Positions 17,710 through 27,377 are shown, numbered from the stretch's first letter. The stretch: DNA of 64,000 nt from Eubacterium_F sp948848225 (GCA_948848225.1 CAQOJF010000014.1:3214-67213); one strand, 5' to 3'. The notes: a model not told the origin generated them from the letters alone. Program-made: numbers and translations.

Positions 17710-19548
17710 ATGTTAACTGAAAGAGATGATGTAAGAAATATAGCGATCATTGCCCATGTTGATCACGGAAAAACTACGATCGTGGATGAACTTCTGAAAC
17801 AAAGCGGCGTATTCCGCGCCAATCAGGAAGTTGCCGAACGTGTCATGGATTCCAATGACATTGAGCGGGAACGCGGCATCACAATTTTGTCAAAAAACAC
17901 AGCGATTCATTATAATGATATAAAAATAAATATAATTGACACCCCGGGACATGCTGATTTTGGCGGCGAGGTGGAGCGGGTACTGAAAATGGTAAACGGC
18001 GTAGTTCTCGTCGTGGATGCTTTTGAAGGCGCCATGCCCCAGACTAAATTTGTCTTAAAAAAAGCACTGGAACTTTCCCTTCCTGTCGTTGTCTGTGTCA
18101 ATAAGATCGACCGCCCGGAGGCAAGACCTGCGGAAGTTGTCGATGAAATCCTCGAATTGTTTATCGATCTGGATGCTGACGAAGAACAGTTAGACTGCCC
18201 CTTTATCTTCGCTTCCGCAAAGGAGGGTACTGCATCTGCTTCTATGGAAGAGGCCGGTAACGACATGAAGCCTCTGTTTGATGCCATCGTCGATTATATT
18301 CCCGCTCCTTCCGGAGATCCTGATGCGGACACCCAGGTACTGATCAGTACCATCGACTACAACGAGTACGTGGGACGCATCGGCGTAGGAAAAGTCGATA
18401 ACGGTTCCGTCAAAGTAAATCAGGAAGTAGTCATCGTCAATGCACATGATCCAGAAAAGAACAGTAAAGTAAAAATAAGCAAACTTTATGAATTTGAAGG
18501 ACTGAACCGGGTAGAGGTGGAGGAAGCGCATATTGGCTCCATCGTCGCCATTTCGGGAATCACCGACATTCATATCGGAGACACTCTCTGTTCTCCAGAG
18601 AATCCCAGGGCAATACCTTTTCAGAGAATTTCGGAGCCTACCATTTCTATGGATTTTATCGTCAACGACAGTCCCCTTGCCGGCCAGGAGGGAAAATATG
18701 TAACCTCTCGTCATCTCCGTGACCGCCTTTATAAAATGCTGAATACCGATGTCAGCCTCCGTGTGGAGGATACTGAAACTACCGAAGCCTACAAGGTTTC
18801 CGGCCGTGGCGAACTGCACCTGTCCGTACTGATCGAGAACATGCGCAGAGAGGGGTACGAATTTGCAGTCAGCAAACCAGAGGTTCTATATAAAATCGAT
18901 GAAAATGGAAAAAAAATGGAGCCAATGGAACGTGCCTATGTGGATGTACCGGATGAATTTACCGGAACGGTCATTGATAAACTGAGTCAGCGCAAGGGAG
19001 AACTCCAGGGAATGAACCCTCTGAATGCAGGCACCACCCGTCTGGAATTCTTAATTCCCGCCAGAGGATTGATCGGCTACCGCGGCGAATTTATGACAGA
19101 TACCAAAGGAAACGGTGTGCTCAATACCGAATTTTATGGATATGGTCCTTACAAAGGAGATATCGCCTACCGCAAACAGGGCTCCCTGATCGCCTATGAA
19201 TCCGGCGAAACCATCACTTATGGTCTTTTTAATGCCCAGGAACGAGGCACCCTCTTTGTAGGTCCCGGCGAAAAAGTGTACGGCGGAATGGTAGTAGGCC
19301 AAAATGGGAAAACTGATGACATCGAAGTCAATGTGTGCAAGAAAAAGCAGTTGACCAACACCAGGGCTTCCGGGTCCGACGATGCACTCCGGCTCTCTCC
19401 GAAAAAAGAATTAAGTCTGGAGGAAGCCATTGAATTTATTGACACCGACGAGCTGCTGGAGATCACCCCGGAAAACCTCCGGATCCGCAAGAAAATTCTG
19501 GACGGCACAGAACGCTACCGCGCTAAGAGAAATTCCAAAGGAAATTAA
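17710..19548 (+). CDS. typA: Ribosome-associated GTPase TypA/BipA
   Basis: TypA is a translational GTPase related to EF-G that aids 50S assembly and stress or cold growth. The 612-residue protein has the G1 motif AHVDHGKTT, the switch residues RERGITI, DTPGHADFGGE and NKIDRPEA, followed by the EF-G-like beta-barrel and alpha/beta domains and the TypA C-terminal domain (GLIGYRGEF, GERGTLF-like segments). A GGAAAGGA site precedes the ATG. It starts a rightward unit with the DUF2156 gene 14 bases downstream. Confidence 0.97.
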   Translation: MLTERDDVRNIAIIAHVDHGKTTIVDELLKQSGVFRANQEVAERVMDSNDIERERGITILSKNTAIHYNDIKINIIDTPGHADFGGEVERVLKMVNGVVLVVDAFEGAMPQTKFVLKKALELSLPVVVCVNKIDRPEARPAEVVDEILELFIDLDADEEQLDCPFIFASAKEGTASASMEEAGNDMKPLFDAIVDYIPAPSGDPDADTQVLISTIDYNEYVGRIGVGKVDNGSVKVNQEVVIVNAHDPEKNSKVKISKLYEFEGLNRVEVEEAHIGSIVAISGITDIHIGDTLCSPENPRAIPFQRISEPTISMDFIVNDSPLAGQEGKYVTSRHLRDRLYKMLNTDVSLRVEDTETTEAYKVSGRGELHLSVLIENMRREGYEFAVSKPEVLYKIDENGKKMEPMERAYVDVPDEFTGTVIDKLSQRKGELQGMNPLNAGTTRLEFLIPARGLIGYRGEFMTDTKGNGVLNTEFYGYGPYKGDIAYRKQGSLIAYESGETITYGLFNAQERGTLFVGPGEKVYGGMVVGQNGKTDDIEVNVCKKKQLTNTRASGSDDALRLSPKKELSLEEAIEFIDTDELLEITPENLRIRKKILDGTERYRAKRNSKGN

Positions 19549-19562
19549 CAAGGAGGATTGGA

Positions 19563-20471
19563 ATGGAGCTTCAACCGATAAGTCCATTTGTACAGCATAT
19601 TTTCAGAAAATACGAGGCAATGCGCCCCTGCTTTATGAGCGAGGGACATTTCCTGAATCAGTTTTTATGGGAAAATTATTATCAGACACGATTTGCCACA
19701 GATGATATCGCACTCTACCTGTTCTTCCAGAGAAAGGGAGAACGGGGTGCTTTCTGCCCTCTATGCTCTGTGGATGACCTTCCGGAAGCCTTTCACCGGA
19801 TGGAACAGCAGTTTCACGAAGTCTGGAACTGCCCCATGAATGTCTATCTGATTGACACCCTAACAAAAGACGTCTGGCAGAGCGCCGGTCTCCTTTCCCA
19901 CTACACACTGGAATCCGACCGGGACAGCGCCGATTATATCTACGATGCAGATAAACTAAAGAATCTCAGCGGGCGGGCTCTTCATAAGAAAAAAAATCTT
20001 GTAAACGCCTTTCAACGGGAGTACGAAGGTCAGTTTACCTACGAAACCCTCTGCTGCAGTAACATCGAAGAAGTAAAAGATTTTCATGAAAAATGGCTGG
20101 ATGAGCGAAGAATTTATGACAAATATAATTGTATAGATAACGAAGAAGAGGGCGTATACCGGCTTCTTGGCAACTGCCAGAGCATCGACTGCCACATGGG
20201 GGGAATCCGCATGAACGGCAAACTGGCAGCTTACACCATCGGAAGTTATTGTCCGTCGATCCAGTGTGCTTTTATCCATATCGAAAAGGCCGACAGCGAG
20301 ATCAAGGGACTCTATAACTACATTAACCAGCAGTTCCTGATCCATGAATTTCCAGAAGCCCGCTATGTCAACCGGGAGGATGATCTGGGCCAGGATAATC
20401 TCCGGCAGGCAAAGCTATCCTATAAACCAATTCGTCTCGAAGAAAAATATTATCTTCGCGAAAAGAGCTGA
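19563..20471 (+). CDS. DUF2156 (GNAT-like acyl/aminoacyl transferase) protein
   Basis: The 302-residue protein resembles the DUF2156 family, related to the C-terminal transferase domain of lysyl-phosphatidylglycerol synthases and to FemX-like GNAT folds. Supporting segments are the N-terminal FLWENYYQTRF, the GRALHKKKNLVNAF motif near 138 and the C-terminal REDDLGQDNLRQAKLSYKP. It has no membrane segment. The AGGAGG site lies between the typA stop and this ATG, so the two are probably one transcript. The substrate is unknown. Its stop codon abuts that of licD on the opposite strand. Confidence 0.85.
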   Translation: MELQPISPFVQHIFRKYEAMRPCFMSEGHFLNQFLWENYYQTRFATDDIALYLFFQRKGERGAFCPLCSVDDLPEAFHRMEQQFHEVWNCPMNVYLIDTLTKDVWQSAGLLSHYTLESDRDSADYIYDADKLKNLSGRALHKKKNLVNAFQREYEGQFTYETLCCSNIEEVKDFHEKWLDERRIYDKYNCIDNEEEGVYRLLGNCQSIDCHMGGIRMNGKLAAYTIGSYCPSIQCAFIHIEKADSEIKGLYNYINQQFLIHEFPEARYVNREDDLGQDNLRQAKLSYKPIRLEEKYYLREKS

Positions 20472-21281
20472 TCAGCGCCAAAAAGCAAGATACTCATGAC
20501 CCTTTCGCTGGTCTTCAGGGGGAAGCTTCGTATAGTCACCATAGATCCCCCTGAGCTTTTTATCATATTCCCTTGGAATCCGGCAGAAGATCCCCTCAAA
20601 ATCCATGATGATCCTGTCCTCATAATAGCTCTTTGAATTCTTTTCTTTCGTTCCGTATACCGTCGGATAACAAAATACATTCCTGGAAGAATCATAATCA
20701 TAGGTCTGCATAAGGGCTTCTGCTTCCCCAATGATCTTTCCCAGTTGAAATTTTTTCAGATGATGCCAGTAACATTGGCGGAGCTGTTTCCAGGGATTCA
20801 GATAGGGTTTATATCGTCCAAATATCCTCCGGGACTTATGAATCTTATCCCAGTATTTATCGTATATTTCTCTTTGCTGCTCCGCGCTGTCCCCCGCTCC
20901 ATCCACTGGAAACACATCCACCCAGAGCGCCTGGGCGTAAGTCTCTCTTCTGCCCTTTTTCTGTGTAATCGTATCCTGGTGCACCACCTGAATATAGGGG
21001 ATGGCAATATTTCCTTTCATTCCCGTCCGAAGTTCATAACGGGAATCTTCTGTTTCTTTATCAAATACCTGCTTAAACACATTGTAATCTGGCCGCGGCA
21101 TGGAAATATCGATGTCATCATCCCAGGGAATAAATCCACCATGCCGGACCGCCCCGATCAACGTCCCATAATCCAAAATGTAACGCAGCTTATACTTTTC
21201 ACAGACCTTAATGATCTGACGAAACATATCCAATTCGATCTCCTTACATTTCTCCAAGGATATCAGCTCTAATCCACGCAT
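20472..21281 (-). CDS. LicD-family phosphotransferase
   Basis: LicD proteins are nucleotidyltransferase-fold enzymes that attach phosphocholine or similar phospho-groups to surface glycans. The 269-residue protein has the core motif DYGTLIGAVRHGGFIPWDDDIDI near 39-62, with metal-binding Asp residues. A GAGGAGAAG site precedes the ATG. It lies seven bases after a polysaccharide flippase gene, so the pair probably modifies and exports a wall or capsular polymer. Whether the added group is phosphocholine cannot be told. Confidence 0.92.
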   Translation of the reverse strand: MRGLELISLEKCKEIELDMFRQIIKVCEKYKLRYILDYGTLIGAVRHGGFIPWDDDIDISMPRPDYNVFKQVFDKETEDSRYELRTGMKGNIAIPYIQVVHQDTITQKKGRRETYAQALWVDVFPVDGAGDSAEQQREIYDKYWDKIHKSRRIFGRYKPYLNPWKQLRQCYWHHLKKFQLGKIIGEAEALMQTYDYDSSRNVFCYPTVYGTKEKNSKSYYEDRIIMDFEGIFCRIPREYDKKLRGIYGDYTKLPPEDQRKGHEYLAFWR

Positions 21282-21288
21282 CTTCTCC

Positions 21289-22749
21289 TCACCTTCTGTT
21301 CCGAATCACTTTGATAAAATTCTTAAGAATATCTACTATATAACGGAACTGACTCACTCGAAAAGCCAGAGATATAATAATATAACTGGCTGCTCCTGAT
21401 ACAGCCTGTAAAACAATACTTACCAGATCCGGTACGGGCAGCCTTCCCACCCCATATACACATATTCCCATCGCAGCAGCCAGCAGAATGGAAGGGATGA
21501 GATCCACCAGCTGTTCCCGGTAGGTATATCCCAGATATTTACGATTTGGAGTAGAATTTACCAGTGCCGCAAAAAAGGTAACAAACATCGCCGTCACTGC
21601 AATTGCCATAACTCCCTGATACATCACGGCGACGATCATCACGATGCCAAATAGTTTTTTAACGATCTCCATGATCAAATAAGTTCTTCCCTTCCCCATC
21701 GCCTTCACCGCCTGAACATTCGCTGTCTGCACCGGCTCCAGGGCAAACTGGATACAGGCAATCTGCATATAGGGAACGCAGGGCAGCCATTTCTCCGTAA
21801 ACATCAGACGCACAATCGGCTCTGATATAACCAGCAGACCGATCATCAGAGGCCACATGATATAGGAACTCACCCGTATGGAGAGGCGCACCATTTCCTT
21901 TAATTTTCCAGTATCATCCTGTTTTAACGTCATCGCCGGAAACAGCACGGAACTCACCGATGAATTTATATTTGTGACGATGAGGCTCGGCAGTTTCCCT
22001 CCCTGGTTATAAAAGGCCAGATCTTTTTCCGTGTACACCTTCCCAATAATCAGGCTGCGTATCTGTTTATAAGACGTGTGAATCAGCTCGGATGCCAGCA
22101 TCTTCCACCCAAAACCGAACAGATACTTCATCCGCCCCAGAGAAAATCTCCATACAGGGCGCCACCGGACAGTAAACCAGAGCACCACCGTATCCATCGT
22201 AGAATTGAACAAGTACTGTGCAACCAGAGCCCAGGCGCCAAAGCCTGTATATGCCATCACAATCCCCACAACCGCCGATCCCACAGTTCCGATCAATGTA
22301 GAGAAAAAAAATCGCTTAAACAGCATTTTTTTCTGTACATAGGCATGCTGAACCGAATTCACCCCGGCCAGCGGCAATTTAAGTGCCATCACCCGGAGTA
22401 CCGGCGTCAGAATTTCTTTATCATAAAATCCAGCTACTGCCGGGGCACCCAAAAATACGATAATATAAAGCACCCAGGACATCACAATGCTAAAATAAAA
22501 GACAGAGGAAAAATCCACTTCGTCCGCATCCTTTTTCTGAACAAGCGCCGCCCCGAAACCGCTGGACACAAACACATTTGCTATATCTATAAATATGGTG
22601 ATCAGTGCAATGACTCCATAATCGGATGGCAGCAACAGCCTTGCCAGAATGATTGAAACGAGAAAGGACACCGCCTGAGCCCCAATCCTCTCTCCAAATT
22701 TCCAGATCAGCCCGGAAAATACTTTTCTTTGTAATCCACCTTCACTCAT
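21289..22749 (-). CDS. Polysaccharide flippase (Wzx/RfbX-like, MOP superfamily)
   Basis: The 486-residue membrane protein has about twelve to fourteen hydrophobic segments and opens with the family-typical SGLIWKFGERIGAQAVSFLVSIILARLLLPSDYG. Such proteins flip lipid-linked oligosaccharides across the membrane. The RIVRLMFTEKWLP-like segment in the middle also fits. It is co-transcribed with the downstream licD. No glycosyltransferases lie nearby, so the exported glycan must be built elsewhere. Confidence 0.92.
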   Translation of the reverse strand: MSEGGLQRKVFSGLIWKFGERIGAQAVSFLVSIILARLLLPSDYGVIALITIFIDIANVFVSSGFGAALVQKKDADEVDFSSVFYFSIVMSWVLYIIVFLGAPAVAGFYDKEILTPVLRVMALKLPLAGVNSVQHAYVQKKMLFKRFFFSTLIGTVGSAVVGIVMAYTGFGAWALVAQYLFNSTMDTVVLWFTVRWRPVWRFSLGRMKYLFGFGWKMLASELIHTSYKQIRSLIIGKVYTEKDLAFYNQGGKLPSLIVTNINSSVSSVLFPAMTLKQDDTGKLKEMVRLSIRVSSYIMWPLMIGLLVISEPIVRLMFTEKWLPCVPYMQIACIQFALEPVQTANVQAVKAMGKGRTYLIMEIVKKLFGIVMIVAVMYQGVMAIAVTAMFVTFFAALVNSTPNRKYLGYTYREQLVDLIPSILLAAAMGICVYGVGRLPVPDLVSIVLQAVSGAASYIIISLAFRVSQFRYIVDILKNFIKVIRNRR

Positions 22750-22875
22750 TTTCTTTTAGTCCTCTTCTTTTTTTGATAAAAGTTCGTTTTCAAACTCAGC
22801 GAAAGAATTTACCTTAACCGCCAATTTAAGCCACCTGACAATAACCTCTGTGTCGATTTCACTTCGTACTCCCTT

Positions 22876-22904
22876 ATTATAATTCTTTTTTCCCACCATG
22901 TAAA
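22876..22904 (-). promoter_or_regulatory. Promoter of the flippase-licD unit
   Basis: TTTACA and a perfect TATAAT are separated by 17 bases on the minus strand, about 125 bases before the flippase ATG. The leader between them (22750-22870) shows no clear riboswitch. Confidence 0.75.
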
Positions 22905-22977
22905 GTATTTTAACTAAAAAGTATAATATTATTTTCTATGGAAATTTTGATTTGCAGAAAAGTGACTATGCACCCGC

Positions 22978-23023
22978 AAAAAAAGAAATCACATCAATCC
23001 GAAGAATTCAGATTGATGTGATT
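22978..23023 (-). terminator. Terminator after the DUF1275 gene
   Basis: A perfect 13-pair stem (AATCACATCAATC with GATTGATGTGATT) around an 11-base loop is followed on the minus strand by TCTTTTTTT. Confidence 0.88.
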
Positions 23024-23095
23024 GTAGCATACTTTTATAAAGTCGTCAACGAAAAAATATTACTCCTTGTGCTTCCTCAACTTCGCGCCGTCGAA

Positions 23096-23755
23096 CTACC
23101 TTTGCCTTTTGCCATGCAGCATAACAAAAGCAATACACAAAATCCCAGAACACATCAAAATTGATTTTTCCTGCAGCCACAGAATTACGATGCTTCCCAT
23201 GACAGCTCCCAGCATAAAACAGCCGATGATCCCATAGTAGAGCAGACTCTTTCTCAGTCGGGATCGATCTTTTTTAAAGATGTATTCACAAAGATTCTGT
23301 GTCCCGCTTCTCAGATTCCCAATGCACATTGTAGTGGCAATCCCATTGTCGTGTATTTTCCGAAAACTCTCCACCTGTATCCCACAGACAAGGGATATGA
23401 TACTGTTTGCCAGCGAATTATAACGAAAGGGAATAAAGGCCACACCAAGGAGCAGGAGCGCCTCGATCAGCAGGGAACATTGTCTCCAGTGCAGACTGCA
23501 CCGCCGGTCATCTATCCTATAACGCAGAATATCCGCTACTATAATGCCTAAGGTAAAGGCAGCCACCGGACAAAGATATTGAAGTGCCCCAGACACATCT
23601 CCCTGGGAAAGATGAACTCCCAGCAAAAGCATATTTCCTGTCTGGGCATTGGCAAATACGTGATCCCGGCAGAGATAAGAATAGGCATCCATAAAACCAC
23701 CAGAAACAGCCAGTATCATACCAACCCGCAGTGTCTCTGACATCTGACGGCTCAT
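23096..23755 (-). CDS. DUF1275 (YoaK-type) membrane protein
   Basis: The 219-residue protein is a six-segment membrane protein of the DUF1275 family. The family signature near the N-terminus is seen as GGFMDAYSYLCRDHVFANAQTGNMLLLG. The ATG at 23755 is seven bases after an AGGGGG site and is preferred to the frame start at 23773. Function of the family is unknown. It stands alone between two terminators. Confidence 0.88.
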   Translation of the reverse strand: MSRQMSETLRVGMILAVSGGFMDAYSYLCRDHVFANAQTGNMLLLGVHLSQGDVSGALQYLCPVAAFTLGIIVADILRYRIDDRRCSLHWRQCSLLIEALLLLGVAFIPFRYNSLANSIISLVCGIQVESFRKIHDNGIATTMCIGNLRSGTQNLCEYIFKKDRSRLRKSLLYYGIIGCFMLGAVMGSIVILWLQEKSILMCSGILCIAFVMLHGKRQR

Positions 23756-23823
23756 TTTCATTCCCCCTAACATAGCTCAACGGTGCAGGACGAAAAAGAG
23801 TTCAGATTCTCACCATTGATCTA

Positions 23824-23848
23824 AGATTAACTGTAAAAGTTTTAATCT
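23824..23848. repeat. Dyad upstream of the DUF1275 gene
   Basis: AGATTAA and TTAATCT are separated by 11 bases. The dyad lies about 70 bases before the DUF1275 start and could be an operator, but no matching family is recognised. Confidence 0.35.
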
Positions 23849-23858
23849 GTGACTTGAG

Positions 23859-23883
23859 AAAAATCCGGGGTGCGATCCCCGGA
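23859..23883 (-). terminator. Terminator after the Cys-rich gene
   Basis: TCCGGGG pairs with CCCCGGA around a six-base loop, followed by TTTTT on the minus strand. It ends the gene at 23896. Confidence 0.85.
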
Positions 23884-23895
23884 CTTCTTTTTGAA

Positions 23896-24360
23896 CTAAC
23901 TCATATAAATATCTGCAATCCGCCCCGCACTCTCTGGAGAGATTGCTTTGAGATACATCAAATACTGCAGTGCACTTCCTTCGTAGGAATGGATATCTCC
24001 CAAAAGACCAACTTCATAACAATTTCGTATCACATTTATGATACAGTTTTCTGTATGGTCCTCTTTGCAATCCTTGCATTCTTTCAAAATATGCGCGATG
24101 GCTGTTTCCAGTTTATGTGGATCATATACCTTAAAATCGGTGGTGGGAATCCTACTCGTGCCCTCAGTAACCTCTTTTTTCGGCTCCCTTTGATAGTCTT
24201 TGATACACTTTTTGGCATAACCGATGGTACATGCTTCCTCCTGGCACTGGTCGCAAAATTCTCCCTCCATGCAGCAGTCCAGCAGATCTTCCCAAACCAG
24301 ATCCGCATTCATTCCTTTTTTGCCATTCTGATCCATATGTATACATTTGAATTCAGGCAA
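23896..24360 (-). CDS. Cysteine-rich conserved hypothetical protein
   Basis: I do not recognise the family. The 154-residue soluble protein has about a dozen cysteines in two groups: DCCMEGEFCDQCQEEAC followed by a Cys in AKKC, and CKDCKEDHTENC. They suggest a metal-binding or iron-sulfur role. A later helical part ends EGSALQYLMYLKAISPESAGRIADIY. The frame opens with TTG; internal ATGs at 24336 and 24312 are alternatives, and none has a good ribosome site, so the exact start is uncertain. A clear terminator follows. Confidence 0.6.
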   Translation of the reverse strand: MPEFKCIHMDQNGKKGMNADLVWEDLLDCCMEGEFCDQCQEEACTIGYAKKCIKDYQREPKKEVTEGTSRIPTTDFKVYDPHKLETAIAHILKECKDCKEDHTENCIINVIRNCYEVGLLGDIHSYEGSALQYLMYLKAISPESAGRIADIYMS

Positions 24361-24454
24361 ATCTTCTTGCCTGATTTATTCTTGACCTTCAGATAGTATA
24401 TCATAACGCTAATTATTTTTCTACTTTTCTTTTAATTAAATCAATAAGTAAATA

Positions 24455-24483
24455 TTGTAAACTTTCTATAAAAATGCTATAAT
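24455..24483 (+). promoter_or_regulatory. Promoter of the binding protein-chemoreceptor pair
   Basis: TTGTAA and TATAAT are separated by 17 bases, 35 bases before the ATG of the lipoprotein gene. Confidence 0.8.
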
Positions 24484-24518
24484 AACCACGCAAAAACTAA
24501 GGAACGAGGTGTTGTCAT

Positions 24519-25760
24519 ATGAAGAAACAAATTTACATACTATTTATGGCAGTCCTATGTGCCATATCATTGATTGGCTGCGGAAAAGACAATAAACAGT
24601 CTAAAAACAGTATGAAAAAAGCAGAATCCAGGACAATCAATCTGGTAGTCTGGGGATCAAAAGAAGATGAAGCACTTATGAAACAAATTATTGAGAGCTT
24701 CCAGACGAAGTATAAGGATCAGGCAGATTTTCATATCACATTTGCAGCCCAAGGCGAATCTAACTGCAAGGATGTGCTTATCGCTGAGTTAGAAAAAGGT
24801 GCAGATGTATTTACCTTCGCGGATGATCAGCTGAACGCTTTGGCAGCAGCCGGTGCACTTCTCCCTATTGAAAATGCGGATAAGATCAAACAGGAACATC
24901 TGCCAAGGGCGGTAGAAGCAGCTTCTGTTGGAGATACTTTGTACGCCTATCCACTAACAGCAGATAATGGATACTTCTTATATTATAATAAAAAATATTT
25001 CACTCCAAAAGATGTAGAGTCCTTAGACAATATGATGAAAATAGCCAAAAAAAATAAAAAGCATATTACCATGGACTGGTCTTCTGCATGGTATGTTTAC
25101 TCTTTTTTTGGCAATACCGGATTAGAAATAGGATTGAATGAAGATGGAATTACCAACTACTGTACCTGGAACAAAAAAGATGCGGATGTGAACGGTGTGG
25201 ATGTAGCAGAAGCCATGCTGAATATTGCCCGCCATCCAGGCTTTACCACTCGAAAGGATGAAGATTTCTTGACCGGTGTTGAGAACGGCTCTGTGATCGC
25301 AGGCATAAGCGGAGTATGGAATTCTGTTGCTGTCACAAAGATCTGGGGCAAAAACACTGGAGCCGCCAAGCTTCCTACCTATACCTGTGACGGCCGGCAG
25401 ATACAGATGGCCTCTTTTTCAGGCTGCAAACTGATTGGTGTGAATGCCTATTCTAAAAATCACAAATGGGCTTCCATGCTCGCAGAATGGATTACCAACG
25501 AAGAAAATCAAAAGCTCCGATTTGAAATACGTGGACAGGGTCCTTCTAACAAGAAGACAGCTGCCTCCGCAGAAATTCAGAATTCACCAGCCATTGCTGC
25601 ATTACTGGAACAAACTGAATTTTCGCATCTTCAGCGGGTGGGCGGAAAATTCTGGGAACCAGTAGCCTCTTTTGCAAAAAATATTTCAAAAGGAAATCCA
25701 AAGAATGAAAATCTGCAAAAACAGCTGGATAAAATGGTAGAAGATGTTACTGCCAGGTAA
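24519..25760 (+). CDS. Extracellular solute-binding lipoprotein
   Basis: The 413-residue protein belongs to the bacterial extracellular solute-binding (maltose-type) fold. It has a lipoprotein signal peptide with the lipobox LIGC and lipidated Cys21, then a Lys/Ser-rich linker. The domain starts with INLVVWGSKEDEALMKQIIESF, and segments such as DVFTFADDQLNALAAAGALLP and YAYPLTADNGYFLYYNKKYF are typical of sugar-binding members. No permease or ATPase genes lie beside it. The next gene, 16 bases downstream, is a chemoreceptor, so it may serve as a ligand-presenting subunit. The ligand is unknown. Confidence 0.9.
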   Translation: MKKQIYILFMAVLCAISLIGCGKDNKQSKNSMKKAESRTINLVVWGSKEDEALMKQIIESFQTKYKDQADFHITFAAQGESNCKDVLIAELEKGADVFTFADDQLNALAAAGALLPIENADKIKQEHLPRAVEAASVGDTLYAYPLTADNGYFLYYNKKYFTPKDVESLDNMMKIAKKNKKHITMDWSSAWYVYSFFGNTGLEIGLNEDGITNYCTWNKKDADVNGVDVAEAMLNIARHPGFTTRKDEDFLTGVENGSVIAGISGVWNSVAVTKIWGKNTGAAKLPTYTCDGRQIQMASFSGCKLIGVNAYSKNHKWASMLAEWITNEENQKLRFEIRGQGPSNKKTAASAEIQNSPAIAALLEQTEFSHLQRVGGKFWEPVASFAKNISKGNPKNENLQKQLDKMVEDVTAR

Positions 25761-25776
25761 AAAAGGAGGATAAGAA

Positions 25777-27363
25777 ATGAAAAACAAGCTTAAAATTCAA
25801 CACCGCTTAATTCTGCCCATCGTCCTGCTGGGAGTTGTGGCTCTGATCTCAAATGTCCTGGCGGTTTTTAATATCAATAATGTCAATGCCAATGCTGCAA
25901 ATATTGTTGATAATTATATGGTCGGCACAACAAAACTTGATGAGATCCGCCGTTCCATCTCAAACACTCATAAGATGGCGCTATCCCATATCATCGCAGA
26001 AGATTACAACACCATGATTACTGTTGTAACTCAAATGAAACAAGAAGAAAAAAATCTAAACCAAAAGCTTAAAGAATATAAAAGTTATGTTACGGCGGCA
26101 GAGGATAAAACATATCAGGAACTGTTGAAAAATTATGAAGCTTTCAAACACGCCCTGGTTTATCTTATTTGTGCCAGTGCAGACAGCAAAACACAGGATG
26201 CTTATGCCTATGCCAATGGAGATGTAGCGGATTTTGGTAATGCCATTGAGAGCAATATTAACAAACTGGAGTCCTCAATTAAGGCTCAGACAACAACTGC
26301 CAGAAATACGCTTTCAAGAGTTTATATAACTTCTCTTACCATCAGTGTTATTTCTATAATGATAGGTCTTATATTGGTATTAGCCTCTATCAGCATCATT
26401 ATGAAATATGTTATCAAACCATTTAAAAGTATTCTATATACGCTTCAAGGAAGTTCTGACCGTATCAACAATGTGGTAAGTGAAGTGTTAAAACGAGCGA
26501 AAACCTCTAATAAAAGCACAAAAGACCTCTCTTCTTTGACAGGGGCGTTATCTGCTGCCATTCAAAAAGTAGCAAGTAATGCCTCCATCATTAACAGCAG
26601 CGCAGCAGACATTAAGCGTGATGTCAATGATACCGCTGACGAATGCGGTGCAATCACCAAATATTCCATTGCTATGAAAGCACGGGCAAAGGATATGGAA
26701 CAATCTGCCCAAACAAACATGGAAATCATGAGAGCAAAAGTTTCAAACATTTTAACAGTATTGAATGAAGCGATCGAAGACAGCCAGAGTGTTGATCAGG
26801 TCAATCTCCTCACCAAAGATATCCTGCAGATTTCCGCTTCCACCAACATAATTGCTCTAAACGCTTCGGTAGAAGCTGCCCGCGTTGGAGCTGCTGGAAA
26901 AGGCTTTGCAGTAGTAGCGGAAGAAATCCGCCAGCTTGCAGATTCCTGTGGAGAAACTGCCAACCGCATTCAGGAAGTCAATAAAATTGTCACCAGTGCA
27001 GTACATAATCTTTCTAAGCACTCCCAGGACCTGGTGGATTATTTGAGTGAATCAATTCTGGCGGAATTTCAGGAGTTTGTTAATTCTGGGAAACAGTACA
27101 AAGATGATGCCGCTTACATTGAACAAGCTATGGACGAATTTCAGAATCGAACCGACCGGCTAAAGCAATCCATGATTGAGATTGCTGACTCCATTGAAAG
27201 TATTACGAAAGCTATTGATGATGGCGCTGCCGGTATCACAGGAGCCGCAGACAGCACCCAAAGCCTGGCGGCTGATATGGCAGATATCTCAAATCGTATG
27301 GATATGAATCAGGAAATTGTAGAAGAACTTCAAAAGCAAACAAAGATTTTTGCTAATTTATAG
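25777..27363 (+). CDS. Methyl-accepting chemotaxis protein
   Basis: The 528-residue receptor has a first membrane segment at about 12-32, an extracellular helical sensor (about 33-183), a second segment at about 184-212 and a cytoplasmic coiled-coil signalling domain. The conserved hairpin tip is visible as ASTNIIALNASVEAARVGAAGKGFAVVAEEIRQLAD. The HAMP region after the second segment (KPFKSILYTLQ) is short or divergent. A GGAGG site precedes the ATG. It is paired with the upstream binding lipoprotein, which is probably its ligand carrier. No other chemotaxis gene is in the window. Confidence 0.93.
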   Translation: MKNKLKIQHRLILPIVLLGVVALISNVLAVFNINNVNANAANIVDNYMVGTTKLDEIRRSISNTHKMALSHIIAEDYNTMITVVTQMKQEEKNLNQKLKEYKSYVTAAEDKTYQELLKNYEAFKHALVYLICASADSKTQDAYAYANGDVADFGNAIESNINKLESSIKAQTTTARNTLSRVYITSLTISVISIMIGLILVLASISIIMKYVIKPFKSILYTLQGSSDRINNVVSEVLKRAKTSNKSTKDLSSLTGALSAAIQKVASNASIINSSAADIKRDVNDTADECGAITKYSIAMKARAKDMEQSAQTNMEIMRAKVSNILTVLNEAIEDSQSVDQVNLLTKDILQISASTNIIALNASVEAARVGAAGKGFAVVAEEIRQLADSCGETANRIQEVNKIVTSAVHNLSKHSQDLVDYLSESILAEFQEFVNSGKQYKDDAAYIEQAMDEFQNRTDRLKQSMIEIADSIESITKAIDDGAAGITGAADSTQSLAADMADISNRMDMNQEIVEELQKQTKIFANL

Positions 27364-27377
27364 GTTAAAATGAGCTA

